From Ceratobasidium sp. AG-K (lineage: Eukaryota > Basidiomycota > Agaricomycetes > Cantharellales > Ceratobasidiaceae), in contig JAWNGF010000015.1 of the NCBI GenBank assembly GCA_037039685.1, forward strand, positions 759,001 through 823,000: 64,000 nucleotides of DNA. Reading direction: 5' to 3'. The notes beneath the pieces are model-generated. The model had not been told where the DNA came from. It searched no databases and saw only the letters and a program-made list of their open reading frames with translations. Positions within the stretch are counted from its first letter, which is position 1. Each line of letters opens with the position of its first letter. Shown one piece after another: positions 1 to 11,690 of the stretch. The translations under genes were made by a program, and so were the position numbers.

Positions 1-1260
1 TGTTTCACCGTCTTTGGTTCCTTCCATTCCTTTATGGCCCTGATTTTTTCTTTGTCCATGGATATACCTTCCTTGCTGATCTTCAGTCCCGTGTAAATAA
101 GTTCTGTGACAAAGAATTCGCATTTTGGCAGTTTCGCAAAAAGGTTGTTTTCCTTCAGGATTTGGAGTACCTCTTGTAGGTCCACCATGTGTTGAGAACG
201 GGTTTTTGAAAAGACAATGATACTGTTGATATAAACAATGACACACACATTGATTTTGTTGTGGAAAATGTGATTCATATACTGTTGAAACCTGGCTGGT
301 GCGTTTTTCAGTCCAAACAGCATGACAACGTATTCAAATAGTCCTTCCTTTGTCCTGAACACGGTCTTCCATTCATCTCCTTCTCTGATGTGGATGTTAT
401 TGAACCCCATCCTTAGGTCTATCTTTGAGAAGATTTTTGCATCCTTTATTTTGTCAAGTAGGTCTTCCATGACGGGCATAGGGAATCTGTTGTCCTTTGT
501 GATGCCGTTAATGGGTTGTAGGTCTTGTACTAGTTGTAGTCCCCCCAGTGGGACTGGTTTTTTGACAAAAAAACATGCTGACGCTATTGGGGATTTGCTA
601 GGCCTGATTTTCCCTGCAGCCAGTTCCTTGTCAAGGTACTCTCTCATCATGATGGATTTGGCCAGGGATAAAGGTATAGGTCTTGCTGGCTTTGGAAGTT
701 CCACACCTTCCTTGAAATCAATAGCACAGTTGTAGGGACGGTGATCTGGAACATGTTTGAACCTTTCTTTGCTAAAAACGTCCTCAAATCCCCTTAGTTC
801 TTCTGGAATAAGGTCTAGGGTTCCCTCTCTTCCATGCACTTCTTTGTTTCTCGAAGAGATGCTTTTTTGCTTCCAATCAATGCTATGGTTTGCGGTTTCT
901 AGCCAGGAAAGTCCTAGGATGATGTTTGTGTTGCCAGTAGGCATGGCAAAGAAGTCTTCTTTAAACGTTTTCCTTCAACCGTTATCTCCATACGTGCTTT
1001 GAAGCGGATAGTGTGGGCTAGCTCCTTTCCTTGTATTCCAATGACCTTTTGAGGGACAGGAGCTCACTCAAGGCAATGTTATTCTTCCTGGCCCAAGCAA
1101 TATCCACAAAGTTTTGGGAGGCTCCAGAGTCAATAAGAGTGGCAATTGGGTCTGTGATTCCAGCAACGTAGCTGTAAACAATTGTGGATTCTTTGTTTGC
1201 TCTAAAGTACATTGCTGGTTCTTTGGTCTCTCCACACACAGTTGGAGGGAGACCCCTTCT
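1..1260 (-). pseudogene. pol: pol fragment of A1 (retropepsin and RT, dead active site)
   Basis: Reads leftward from the gag/pol junction. The retropepsin motif LIDSGASQNF is near 1130, followed by RT. RT motifs such as FGLKNAPARFQQYMNHIF are visible near 260-330. The RT catalytic box, YIDD in family A relatives (A3), reads YINS here (about 215-235), so both metal-binding aspartates are gone and this RT cannot be active. The frame is also broken in several places. The rest of RT, RNase H and integrase would lie left of the window. Confidence 0.85.
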
Positions 1261-2350
1261 TTTCCTGATTTTTCTATGATTGTTCCCTCTCTTCCTTTTA
1301 CGTTGGGTTTGGTTGTTATCCATTCCTTGGATGAGCATTTGAGTGAACGGTGTCCTTCTTGTCTGCACTTTAGACAATGGTTTGATGCCATCCTTGCCTT
1401 GTATACTTTGTCTGGCAACCATTTTGTGGTGGTCTGGCCGGTAGTGGTAGATTGAGAAGTTTTCTTTCCAGTAGAGCTTGATTTGTTGTAATTTCTGATC
1501 AATAGAAATTGCAAGAGTGATCCATTGATTAAGGTTAAGGTGCCTTTTGGTTCCATCCTTGTTGATAAGGGAGAGTTCAAATTGTGCCAATTTGGTTTTG
1601 ATTTCCGGCTTGAGTCCTTCCTTGAATCAGTTGATAAGAGCTTCTTCCCCCCAATTCACATTGACTATGTGAAAGCAGAATTCCGTTGCATAATTGGCAG
1701 CCGAGTTGATCTGCTTGCTTTTCTGGATATCGGCCTCTGCCTTGGCCTTCTTGTTGGGGTCACTGAATTGCTCCATGAAATGTGTCTTGAATGTTTCCCA
1801 TGACCTTAGGTTTGGGTCTGGGACTCCATTGTTCATGGATTGAAGTAACACCTGTGCCCAATGTGTAGCTGACTGGTTATCCGATTTGAAATTGGCTAAT
1901 GCTTCTCTAATCTGTTCTTGTCCAGAACTGTATTGGTCACCCAACCTGACAAAGTAACTTTCCATCTGGGTGATGAACATTTCTGCTCCTTCTTCTTTCT
2001 TCCTGTCAAATGCTTCCAGTCTGGTGACCTTGGGACATCTTGGTGGGCTTCCATCTTGGGACCTGATCAGGCACTGGAGTCTTCCTTCTAGATCATCAAT
2101 TCTTGGAGATTTGGCTTCTGGGGTTGCTTGTTTGCTGGGTGCGTGTAGTGAGGTTTTGTTGACTTCTTCCCTTAGGTTGCTGATGGATTGTTCCATGGTT
2201 GCCACTTGATTGTTCAACGTTGTGAATCCTTCCCTGACTTGCTTGATTCCTTGAGTTACCGCTTTGTTCCATTGAAGCTGTCCCTGGCGTGTAGTGTCAA
2301 AGTCTTGTTGTACATTTGTTATGAGTCCTTGAGTGTTTGTGACTTTGTGT
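1230..2350 (-). pseudogene. gag: gag of A1, N-terminally deleted
   Basis: Coiled-coil and capsid part of gag; residues such as KVTNTQGLITNVQQDF align with family A gag of A4 and A3. In those copies about 210 residues (a Pro/Ser-rich leader) precede this point. In A1 the coding sequence starts directly behind the primer-binding site, so the leader has been deleted. A stop at about 1627 follows GEEALIN, and the C-terminal zinc-knuckle part lies in another frame at 1260-1590. The copy is non-autonomous. Confidence 0.8.
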
Positions 2351-2352
2351 GA

Positions 2353-2364
2353 AGCTTGTTTTGT
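2353..2364 (-). promoter_or_regulatory. Self-primer binding site of A1
   Basis: agcttgttttgt on the plus strand, two bases inside the LTR start at 2367. It is the exact reverse complement of acaaaacaagct at 2528-2539 inside the same LTR, just downstream of its TATA box (minus sense). This matches Tf1-type self-priming rather than tRNA priming. Confidence 0.8.
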
Positions 2365-2366
2365 AA

Positions 2367-2823
2367 TGTCGTAAGCTACTTCTTGGTGGCTATGAGACAA
2401 GCCATGGGGGAGAGTGGATGGCACTAAGACCTAAGTGACCTCTTGAGCTGCAACACACTTAAGTGTCTGTAGGCTCTAAAGGGTAGGGGTGGTTCTAAGT
2501 GTCACTTAAAAGTGATGTTTTGACGAGACAAAACAAGCTGGGGTTACCAGGCTTGTTGGTCCTCTATATAAATTCAAAAGGTGGCCGAGTCATACAGAAC
2601 GCAGCCACATGAGTCAAAGCAGTCAACCAGTCAGGAGTGTCCATGTGAGTCATGCTGTATGAACAGACATGACTCGTACAATAGCACAGCCGTGTTACAC
2701 AATGTAACAGAACAACCACAAGAACATGGCAACGTGGCGAACGGAAACAGAAACACAACACAAGGCAAAGTACAGGCGGGCAAGACAACAGGCGAGTCCA
2801 ATGGAGTGGGCTGGCTCATGGCA
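2367..2823 (-). repeat. 5' LTR of A1 (LTR family A)
   Basis: About 457 bp, starting TGTCGTAAGC and ending CTCATGGCA on the plus strand. It has the landmarks of all eleven family A LTRs here: ACACTTAAGTGT, a TATA box (minus sense), TGAGTCA sites, an inverted repeat AGTCATG...CATGACT and GTTACACAATGTAAC. The outer end reads GCA instead of ACA. Confidence 0.92.
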
Positions 2824-5734
2824 AAAAGGATCAAATCTGGTTCAGGTGCAAGTTGAAATTTGATCTGGAAGAAAGAACCTTCAACCAGAAATTCTGTGTC
2901 ATGAACACACGGCACACAACCTATGATATTAGGAATGCCATGGCTGAAGGAAACCAACCCCAAGATATCTTGGTCTCCTTTTGCTATCAAATGGAAAACA
3001 GAAGATCCCCTTGTTGCCAAAGCAGGAATGCTTCAGGAGCTACCAAAGGAACTTGAAGAATTCAAGGACGTCTTTGACAAAGAAAAGTACACCAAGCTCC
3101 CTGAACATAGAGAATGGGACTGTAGAATTGACTTCTATGACAACAACCAGCTTCCAAAACCAAGGAAGGCCTACCCTCTGTCACCAAGAGAAAGAGAAGC
3201 AACAAGGGAGTACATTGAGACCAAACTCCAGTCAGGATGTATCAGACCAAGCAAATCTCCCCTAGCTACAAGCCTTTTTTTTGTCAAAAAAGCCCTGAAG
3301 GAAGGACAAACCATCCCTGACCTACGTCCTGTTGTCAATTACAGAGGAGCAAATGCAGAAACTATCCTGGACTGCTATCCTATTCCACTTCTTGAGCAAC
3401 TTCTTGAAATTTTCAAGAAGACCAGAGAAAATTCAAAAGAAGAACTATTCATTACCTCACTTGATCTGAAGAATGGCTTCTGGCATGTCAGAATCAGAGA
3501 GGGAGACAAATGGAAAACGGCATTCATCACCTCAGAAGGACTTTTTGAATACACTGTGATGGCCTTTGGCCTCAAGAATGCACCGTCTACTTTCCAGAGA
3601 ATGATGGACCACATCTTCAGGGACATGATTGGAGTGAAGATCATGATCTACATTGATGACATCCTTATTATTTCTCGAGGAAGAGATCAACACACCATAG
3701 ATATCAAGGAAGTCTTGCAATGATTGGGGAAGAACAACCTCTTTGGAAACCTGAAGAAGTGTACCTTCTATGGAAAGAAAGCTAATTGGGTTGGATTTGT
3801 TGTCAACGAGGACAGCATTTCCATGAACAAGGACAAGATCAAAACTATCCAAGAATGGCCTGTTCCCAAAACTGTGAAACAACTACAGGCGTTCATTGGT
3901 TTCTGCAACTTCTATAGGAGATTTGTGGTGTCCTTTTCCTTGATTGTCAAGCCCCTGACTCAACTGATGAGAAAAGACAGGAAGTGGGAATGGAGCTCTG
4001 AACACCAGGAAGCCTTCAACTCCCTGAAAGATGTCATATCAAGAGAACCAGTGCTTGCACATCCCAACAAATCAAAGCAGTACTTCCTCAAAACTGACAC
4101 CTCAGGAGTTGCAATGGGGGCTATCCTTAGCCAGCAACAAAAGGGCGGATACTTACATCCAGTAGGGTTTCTTTTGAAAAGCTTCAAAGAATTGGAGCTG
4201 AATGGCAACACACATGACAAGGAGCTTCTTGCCATCATAGAAGCATTGCAACACTGGCGCATTCACCTTGAAGGAACAAAGGAACCAATAGTGATCTACA
4301 CAGATCACAAAAACCTTACTTACTGGCAGAAGGCCAGCACCTTCAACCAACAACACAACAGATGGCTCCTCATGCTGGCAAGCTACAACTTCAAAATCCA
4401 CTACAGACCTGGCAAAATTTCAGAGAAACCAGACATTCTTTCCAGAAGAAGCGATCACAATGACATTGCTTTCTGCAGAGCAAGTGATGATCTCTGCCAA
4501 AAATTTCAAAGGATTCTCAGCCTTGATGAGCAACAACATTATTACGGAAATCAAGGAGGCTCTGGGAGAAGATGAAAGCCTGGAAACCGTGATCAAAAGT
4601 ACCAAGGGAAAGGAAGATCTACCCCCCTCTGCGAAAAAGCAGCTCAAAGACTACAAAATGAGCTAAGATCTCCTCTGGTACCAAGGAAGAATTGTTGTAC
4701 CAGATGAAAAGGACATCAAATTGAAACTTCTGAAGCTCTATCACGACTCACCCCTTGCCGGTCACCAAGGACAAGCCAGAACTCCAGAACTCATTTCTAG
4801 AAACTATTACTGGCCAGGCATGAAAGCCCAAGTCAACAAGTATCTTGACAGCTGCAAAGCATGCCAAAGGGGGAAGGGAAGCAAAGGACACCTCTCTCTC
4901 AAACCCTTGCCCATCCTGGAGAAACCTTGGGAAAACATTGTGTATGATTTCATTGTGAAATTACCAGAGTCACAAGGGTTTGATAGTGTCCTTGTTGTGA
5001 TGGACCGCTTTTCCAGAATGGCACACTTCATTCCCTGCAAGGAGTCCATGAACTCAGAAGAGCTTGCCGATATTTTTGTGAAAGAAGTATGGCGCCTTCA
5101 TGGTTTCCCCAAGACCATGGTCTCAGATAGAGGAACCACGTTCAAATCACACTTCCTGGAAGCTGTCTACAAGCGGTTGGGAATTCAGGGAACTTTCTCC
5201 ACTGCCTTCCACCCTGAAACTGACAGTCTTGTAGAAAGAAGAAATCAGTGGCTTGAAGGATGGATTTGCATCTTTGGAAACCAAAAACAGGATGACTGGG
5301 CAAAATGGTTACCCATCGCCAAATTCTGCCACAACAACCACAAAAATCGAGTCACAAACAAGTCCCCCTTTGAGGTGATCTCTGGCATGACTCCCAAATG
5401 GTCTATTGAGGACTATGTGACTCACTCTCCAGAAGGAGACAAGTGGACAAAGGATATGGAGGCTGTGTGGGAAGAAACAATGGCTCTGATGGAATATCAT
5501 CAATCAAGAGAAGAAACCCCAAAAACACAATTCAAGGAAGGAGACAACGTCTGGCTCTTGACTACCAACATCACCACAAGGCACCCAAGCAAAAGCTTGA
5601 TGACAAAAAGACAGGTCCCTTTGTTGTGAAAAAACAAATGTCTTCACACACCTACCAACTTGATCTTCCCAAGTCCATGCTTATCCACAATATCTTCCAT
5701 GGAAACATGCTGACCCCCTATTCTGAAGATCTAG
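2824..5734 (+). pseudogene. pol: pol of G, part 1 (protease C-term, RT, RNase H, integrase)
   Basis: Domains in order: protease C-terminus (MILGMPWLKETNP, 2923 on); RT with intact YIDDIL at about 3650; RNase H with KTDTSGVAMGAILSQ near 4095; integrase zinc-binding region (HDSPLAGHQGQ, then CKACQ) from 4740; integrase core with D (VVMDRFSRMAHF), D (VSDRGTTF) and E (DSLVERRNQ). Breaks: frameshift near 2905, TGA at 3721, frameshift near 4465, TAA at 4664 and frameshift near 5600. Catalytic residues are kept, so the decay is moderate. The frame runs straight into the A4 insertion and resumes at 14146. Confidence 0.9.
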
Positions 5735-7378
5735 TGTTGTAAGCTACTTCTTGGTGGCTATGAGACAAGCCGCAAGGGAGAGTGGATGGCACTAAGACCT
5801 AAGTGACCTCTTGAGCTGCAACACACTTAAGTGTCTGTAGGCTCTAAAGGGTAGGGGGGGTTCTAAGTGTCACTCAAAGGGGATGTTTGACGAGACAAAA
5901 CAAGCTGGGGTTACCAGGCTTGTTGGTCCTCTATATATATTCACAAAGAGGCCATGTTATATATCTGAGAGTTGCAGCTACTTGTATGTACAAGTTATAT
6001 AACTACAGAATACACACAGTGGAACAATATAAAGTAATGTCTCAGTAGTCTGAGATGCTCTCAGTAAGTAAGCAATCTAGTTGCACACTTAATGGAATTG
6101 ATACTAAGCTTTCCTACTGTAGAGTGTATGTACACTAGTAATAGAAAGAGCAGGAGTACTGAGCTCAGGTTCCCTTAGCTATTAAATGTCACTGTTTCAC
6201 ACTCCTAGTTGCAATGAACTAAGTATGTACTAATCTTAGGCTATTCCCTAAATGCCTTCCTTGTTCTTACTTGTAAAAGCACTATAAGACATCTGCAACC
6301 TTTCCTCTATAATGGGTGCTCAGGAGATCCTTTTCTTTAGGCTAACAAATACTGTTTGAGGCACACAACAATAATGGGGGAAATCACACAGCCAAGCCAA
6401 AGCACAACAGATGTAGAGTGAGGTGAGGATGGAGGGCTCTTAGAGGGCATGTATTTATACCCTAGAGGCCTCAGAACACTAGTCATCTGGTTGTGGCTAT
6501 CATTGGGGGCATCTACCAATGATAGGAGGGGTGGATGAACACTGATGCCTTGATGACTAGCATTCATGGAGTCAGAGTGCTTTGGTTGGCTGGAACATAT
6601 ATTATGAGTCATCTAACTAATTACTCCAGTCAAGTAACTATACTAAATCACTATCTACAAGCTATGCAGCTCTCAAGATCTGGTGGCTGCTGAAATGAGT
6701 CATTTCAGCACCTTGACAAGCCACGAGACATATCGCGGGAAAAAGCCGGTCAATTTACATGAAACAAGTGCGATCGGCTGAATTGGAAGCTTGCGAGTCT
6801 GTCGCAAGTTTAAGCTAAGCGAACGGATCAGTATTGGTGGAGATACAAGTATAACAATGTGTCTCTCCCTAAGCGCCAAAGACAATAAACTTAGACATTT
6901 CATATCTTTATGAAATCCCCGCATATAGAGACGCAAAAGACAGTGAATTGAAGCTACTAGAGAGTACTACATTTCGACATAAAGAAGTAGCACAAAAGTA
7001 GCGTTCAAGAGGGAGTAAAGACAGTTACAAAACTGCATACATGCAAACAAGCAGAAAAGTCGCCACAAGCATAGGTTTGGATTTCAGTATGTTATTCCTA
7101 TGACAGAATGTCAGTATCCATAACAGGCCAAGTCATACAAGGCGCAGCCACATGAGTCACACACAACAGCCAGTCAGGAGTGTCCATGTGAGTCATGCTG
7201 TATGAACAGACATGACTTGTACAAAGCACAGCCGCGTTACACAGTGTAACACAAACAACCACAAGAAGGTGGCAACGCAGCACAGGAAAAGACAAACGAC
7301 GTACACACAGAACAAAGGACACAAGGACAGACGGGCAAGGCACAAGGCAAGTCCGATGGAGTGAGCTGGCTCATGACA
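5735..7378 (-). repeat. 3' LTR of A4 (family A), split by solo LTR H
   Basis: Family A LTR in two pieces, 5735-5954 and 7131-7378, starting TGTTGTAAGC and ending CTCATGACA. The break lies in the sequence aggcc/agtcat just beyond the TATA region. Adjacent to a polypurine tract at its inner edge, so it is the 3' LTR of the minus-strand element. Confidence 0.93.
5955..7125. mobile_element. Solo LTR H (1171 bp), TSD GGCCA
   Basis: Termini TGTTAT and ATAACA are inverted repeats with the TG...CA ends of an LTR. GGCCA flanks it at 5950-5954 and 7126-7130. It has no coding capacity and no similarity to the other LTRs here. Probably a solo LTR left by recombination of a longer element; the length would suit some Ty1/copia or long-LTR gypsy elements, but the family cannot be told without an internal region. 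It is one of the most recent insertions, being inside an LTR inside A4 inside G. Confidence 0.85.
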
Positions 7379-7391
7379 TTACTCCCCCTCA
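7379..7391 (-). promoter_or_regulatory. Polypurine tract of A4
   Basis: Plus-strand ttactccccctca, that is tgaggggggagtaa-like purines on the minus strand, touching the 3' LTR. A3 (aaggggggag before 46107) and B (35904) have the same arrangement. It would prime plus-strand DNA synthesis. Confidence 0.8.
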
Positions 7392-7420
7392 GGAGTCCAT
7401 CTAGGGGACCTGGATGGGCT

Positions 7421-8185
7421 TTATTGGATCTTGCAATCCTTGCCTTTTGCGAGCATGTGCTCTTCCAGGCCCTCATCCTCTTCCATGGTCAAGTCAATTG
7501 GGTTGAACACAGTGTTACCTGGTTTGTCGGAGAACTTTTCCCAATCCTCCCATGTCTCCTCCTTTGTCCAGTCCACCTTGGACCAGTCCAAAACCCTCTT
7601 CTGAGCCTCCACAAAATCCTTGTCCCATTGTTGCACGTCCAGCTCTGCTTCCTTCCATGCTGACACATCTGTGTCCTCCCACTTCCCCCAGTTCAGCGCC
7701 CACTCAAACTTCTCCTTCTGGTATCTTCCCCTTTCCATCTTCCAGTCGCTCAAGTCCCTTTTGTAGTTGGCGTCCCAGGTGTTGTTCCACCTAGGTCCGA
7801 GCATTGGTTGTCTTCCGTCGTACCCTGGTACCCACTCGCTCAAGTATGCCCTTTCTTGTCCCCATTTGATGACTCCAAGCATATGGGTGGAAAGGAGGAC
7901 AACCTCCGAGACCTGGAATGCAGCGCATCCTTGACAAACAAAGATGTCCTTTTGTAGGAGCTGCATGCGTGTTGGCCATTTTTTCCCAACCCACTGGAAT
8001 TCTCCCATGTCTGAGTGTAGGATGTTGTCCGACACCCTGAAATGCATTCTTCCCAAGCTTTGCTGGGACCTCTTGAAGACGTAGAGAGCGGCCCCAGCGT
8101 CAAGGATTCTAGCCATAGCAAACGCTGGTCCGTCAAGGACGCAGGTGAGGTTGTTGGCAATGGTGGAGCGGGAGACGGCAGGCAT
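7421..8185 (-). CDS. Third ORF of A4, 254 aa, intact, unknown function
   Basis: Starts at ATG 8185 (MPAVSRSTIANN) and ends just before the polypurine tract. It is a soluble-looking protein with no signal peptide or membrane segment, so it is not an envelope. Visible parts: an N-terminal region with RILDAGAALYVFKRSQQ; a central block NILHSDMGEFQWVGKKW followed by FVCQGCAAF; a Trp- and acid-rich C-terminal half (DLSDWKMERGRYQKEKFEW); and a C-terminal NPIDLTMEEDEG that resembles a SUMO-interacting motif. The A3 counterpart has the same 254-aa length and is clearly homologous. B, G and J carry relatives. The first part overlaps the extended C-terminus of pol in another frame. I do not recognise the family. 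Confidence 0.85.
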   Translation of the reverse strand: MPAVSRSTIANNLTCVLDGPAFAMARILDAGAALYVFKRSQQSLGRMHFRVSDNILHSDMGEFQWVGKKWPTRMQLLQKDIFVCQGCAAFQVSEVVLLSTHMLGVIKWGQERAYLSEWVPGYDGRQPMLGPRWNNTWDANYKRDLSDWKMERGRYQKEKFEWALNWGKWEDTDVSAWKEAELDVQQWDKDFVEAQKRVLDWSKVDWTKEETWEDWEKFSDKPGNTVFNPIDLTMEEDEGLEEHMLAKGKDCKIQ

Positions 8186-11100
8186 TGTGGAGAGCAAAAA
8201 AGATTTACAGAGTAGAGTGCAGGGTGTGGTTTGGAGTAGTTGCAAGTTTTGCAGATATCACTACTGACTGTGCCCCTTCTGCCTTTTATCTTTCCTGGAA
8301 CGTAGTTAGATGGCGTGGGAGCTTTGGGGTGTCGGCGTAGAAAGTCCTTGATGATCTTGGATAGATGTCCAAAATCTTCCACCTTCTGTTCCGTATCTTC
8401 TTTGTCTCCATAACCCTTCCACCTGACCCTGTAAAAAAGACCATCCTTTGTCTCCTTCCAGTCCAGAATCCTTTCTACTTCATATTCTTCTTCTCCTTCT
8501 TCAGTAATGATAGGCAGCGGCCGGGGTTGGTTACGCTTGAACTCCGTGTCTTCTATGTAAGGGCTGAGCAAGTCAATGTGGAAAACAGGGTGCACCCTCA
8601 TTGTTGCTGGCAGAGTGAGCTCATAAGTGTGTGATCCTATCTTTTGTTTCACAACAAATGGTCCATGCTTCTTGTTATCCAGTTTCTTTGAGGGTCTTTT
8701 TGTTTGGATGTTTCTTCCTAACAGCCATACTAGATCTCCTTCCTGGTACTCGTTTCTTGGTTCTTCCTCTGGGAGCCTTTGGTTTTCCATTGATGCCATT
8801 GCTTTGTCGTGGATGCTACGCCATTTTTCTGTAATGGTGTTTGCTTCAGGAACCATTGTTTCTTCTGAAGAGATGTTCCACAGTGGTTCCCTGCCGTAGA
8901 CTATTGCAAAAGGGGAACTACCTGTTATACGGTGCTTCTGCAGATTATAACTGAATTCTGCTTTTGGTAACAAGTCCGCCCAATCATCTTGCCAGTAGTT
9001 GACAAAGGATTGTAGCCAGCCTTCCATCCATTGGTTGATTCTTTCTGTCACTCCATCTGTCTGGGGGTGGTAGGCAGTGCTGAAACTTGGGCTAGATCCA
9101 ATTCTTTTGTAAATGGCCTTCATAAGTTTAGAATTGAAAGTAGTCCCTCGGTCTGAGATCATGCTCTTTGGAAAGCCATGTAGTTTCCAGACATTTGTGA
9201 CAAAAAGATTTGCCAGCTTGCTTGTTGTGTGAGATTCCTTGCAGGGTATGAAATGAGCCATTCTTGAGAACCAGTCCACTACTACCATGATGCTGTCTGA
9301 TCCTCTGGACTTCGGCAATTTTACTACAAAGTCAAATTCTATGTCTTCCCAGGGATTTTTTTTGAATTTCTAGAGGTTTGATCGGAACTATTGACTTTGA
9401 TCCCCTTGCTTGTTGGCAGGTCTCGCAGGATTCCATGTATCGGTTAATGCTCTGCTTCATTCCTGGCCAGAAGTATCTTCTTGATATTAGTTCCAATGTC
9501 CTGGCTTGTCCTTGATGCCCTGCAATCCTTGAGTTGTGGTGTAACCGCATGATGGACAGTCTGGCTTCCTTATCTTCCGGGACGTAAACCTTCCCTTTGT
9601 ACCATATTAGTCCTTCCTTGAAGTCGTAATCCTTTGTGCTATGTTGCAGGGTTCTTGGTAACATTTCCCTTGATTCGCAGATTTCCTTGATTTTTGCCAG
9701 TCCTTCATCAGTTTCCTGTGCTTCCCTGATAGTTGACATAATGTCTGTGTCCATCTGCCCCATGAATCCTTTGAATTTTTCAGCGGATATCATGATTTGT
9801 TCTGGTGTGGGGATATCCTCATGGTCAGATTGTCTTGACAACAGGTCCGGTTTAGACGAAAGGATTCCAAGACAGTATATGATATCAAAGTTGTAGGAAG
9901 CCAGTAGTTGATGCCATCTTCCGTGTCGACGGTTGAACGTTCTTGCTTCCTTCCAGAACTGTAGGTTCCTGTGATTGGTGTAGATAGTGATTGGATCCTT
10001 TGTTCCCTCAAGGTATAACCTCCAATGTGTCAATGATTCTATGATTGCCATAAGTTCCTTATCATGGACGTTGTAGTTGAGCTGGGCCTCATTGAAGGAT
10101 TTTGACAGGAACGCTATAGGGTGTAGGTAGCCATCGTCCTGCCTTTGAGACAGAATTGCCCCCATTGCTACCCCGCTTGCATCCGTTTCCAGGAAAAAGG
10201 GTTTCTCAGGGTCAGGATGGCGTAGTGTGGGCTCCTTGCTAATTTCTGTCTTCAGGGCATCAGAGGCCTCCTGTTGATCCTTTTCCCATTTCCATTTGTT
10301 ATCCTCTCTTGTCAGGGTTGTCAAGGGTTTTGCTAAACGGCTAAAATTTGGTACAAATCTTTGGTAGAAGTTTGCAAATCCTAGGAACGCCTGAACCTGC
10401 TTGACCGTTTTCAGCTCCTTCCATTCCTTTATTGCCTTGACCTTCTCTTCCTCCATTGAGATACCAGAATCACTGATTCCAAGTCCAGTATATGTAAGTT
10501 AGGTGACAAAGAATTCGTATTTCGGGAGCTTTGCAAATAGGTTTTCATCCAGTAAGATCTTCAGCACCTTTCTGACATCTATAGTATGTTGGCTTCTGTT
10601 TTGAGAGAAGACTAGGATGTTGTCAATGTATATTATGACACGTACATCGATAAGGTCGTGGAAGATGTGGTTCATGTATCTTTGGAATATGGCAGGTGTG
10701 TTTTTTAGTCCAAAGGGCATGACAACATATTTGAAAGGGCCTTCCTTGGTTCTGAAAGCTGTTTTCCATTCGTCCCCTTCCCTGATTCTGATATTGTTGA
10801 AACCCATGCATAGATTGATCTTGGAGAAAATTTTTGCGTCCTTGATTTTATCCAGAAGATCTTCCATTAAGGGCATTGGAAACCTGTCATCCCTTGTAAT
10901 AGCGTTTACTCCTCTGAGGTCTTGAACAAGTTGTAATTGTCGTACTGCCTCTAGATTCTTTGGATCAACAGGTTTTTTGACAAAGAAACAAGGTGATGCA
11001 ATGGGGGATTTGCTAGGTCAAATTTTTCCGGCAGAGATTTCCTCATCCAGGTATTCCCTTAGTGCAATAGATTCGGCCCGTGAGAGCGGGATAGGTCTGG

Positions 11101-11690
11101 CTGGTTTTGGAAGTTCAGCCCCTTCCTTGAAGTCAATGGCGCAGTCGTATTGGCGATGATCCGGAATTCTCTTGAACTTTTCTTCATTAAACACGTTGGC
11201 AAATTCTTTGAATTCTTTTGGTAGGTTGTCTATTGAGGCTGTTCTTGCCTGTATAGGTTCTGGTTGCCATGATATGTGTTTTGTTTTCCAGTCAATGTTG
11301 GGGTTAGCTTCTTCTAACCACTCAAGTCCTAAAATGAGCTTGGTTTCTCCAGTAGGCATAGCAAAAAAGATTTGTTTGAAGGTTTTTCCTTCTACGTCCA
11401 GTACAAGCTCGGCTTTGAAGCATATTTGGTGCAAGAGTTCTCTCCCCTGGATGCCAATTACCTTTTGTGGAGAGGGTAGCTCAATGACCAGAATGTTGTT
11501 GGAGCGGGCCCAAGAGATGTCCATAAAGTTCTTAGAAGCTCCTGAATCAATGAGAGTAGGGACTGGTTCTGTGATTCCGGCCATGCTTGTGTAAACAATG
11601 GTTGATTTGTTTGTTGCTCTAAAGTACATTGTTTCCATTGCCGGTTCTTTGGTCTCTCCACACACAGTTAGAGGGAGACCCCTTCTTTTC
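7840..11690 (-). pseudogene. pol: pol of A4 (PR-RT-RH-IN-chromodomain)
   Basis: From right to left: retropepsin with TLIDSGASKNF (about 11550); RT (10499-11015) whose catalytic box reads YIDN instead of YIDD; RNase H with ETDASGVAMGAILSQ; integrase HHCC (HHNSRIAGHQGQ ... CETCQ) within 9332-10456; integrase core with D (VVVDWFSRMAHF), D (ISDRGTTF) and E (TDGVTERINQ) within 7840-9318; then a chromodomain (EEEYEVERILDW ... FYRVRWKGY). Breaks: TGA near 11016 (CGA in origin), a stop near 10498, and a frameshift at an eight-T run near 9357. Past the chromodomain the frame stays open to 7840 and overlaps the third ORF. Confidence 0.9.

Larger units (their letters stand above)
1..2823 (-). mobile_element. 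Element A1: Ty3/gypsy chromovirus, family A, 5' part only
   Basis: Minus-strand LTR retrotransposon cut by the left window edge. From right to left it holds a family A LTR, a self-primer site, a shortened gag, retropepsin and part of RT. The LTR starts at 2367 and ends at 2823 next to element G, whose pol reading frame resumes at about 2824, so A1 is inserted in G. The TSD should be AAAAG (2824-2828), but its partner lies outside the window. The copy is defective: gag has lost its N-terminal part and the RT catalytic site is mutated. Confidence 0.9.

Noticed and set aside
2564..3020. Open frames of 75-130 aa across LTR A copies (also near 7100, 13870, 15380, 22000, 28250, 39320, 46110)
   Set aside because: The same frame recurs in each LTR copy by sequence identity, spans LTR borders and changes with indels; LTRs are non-coding.
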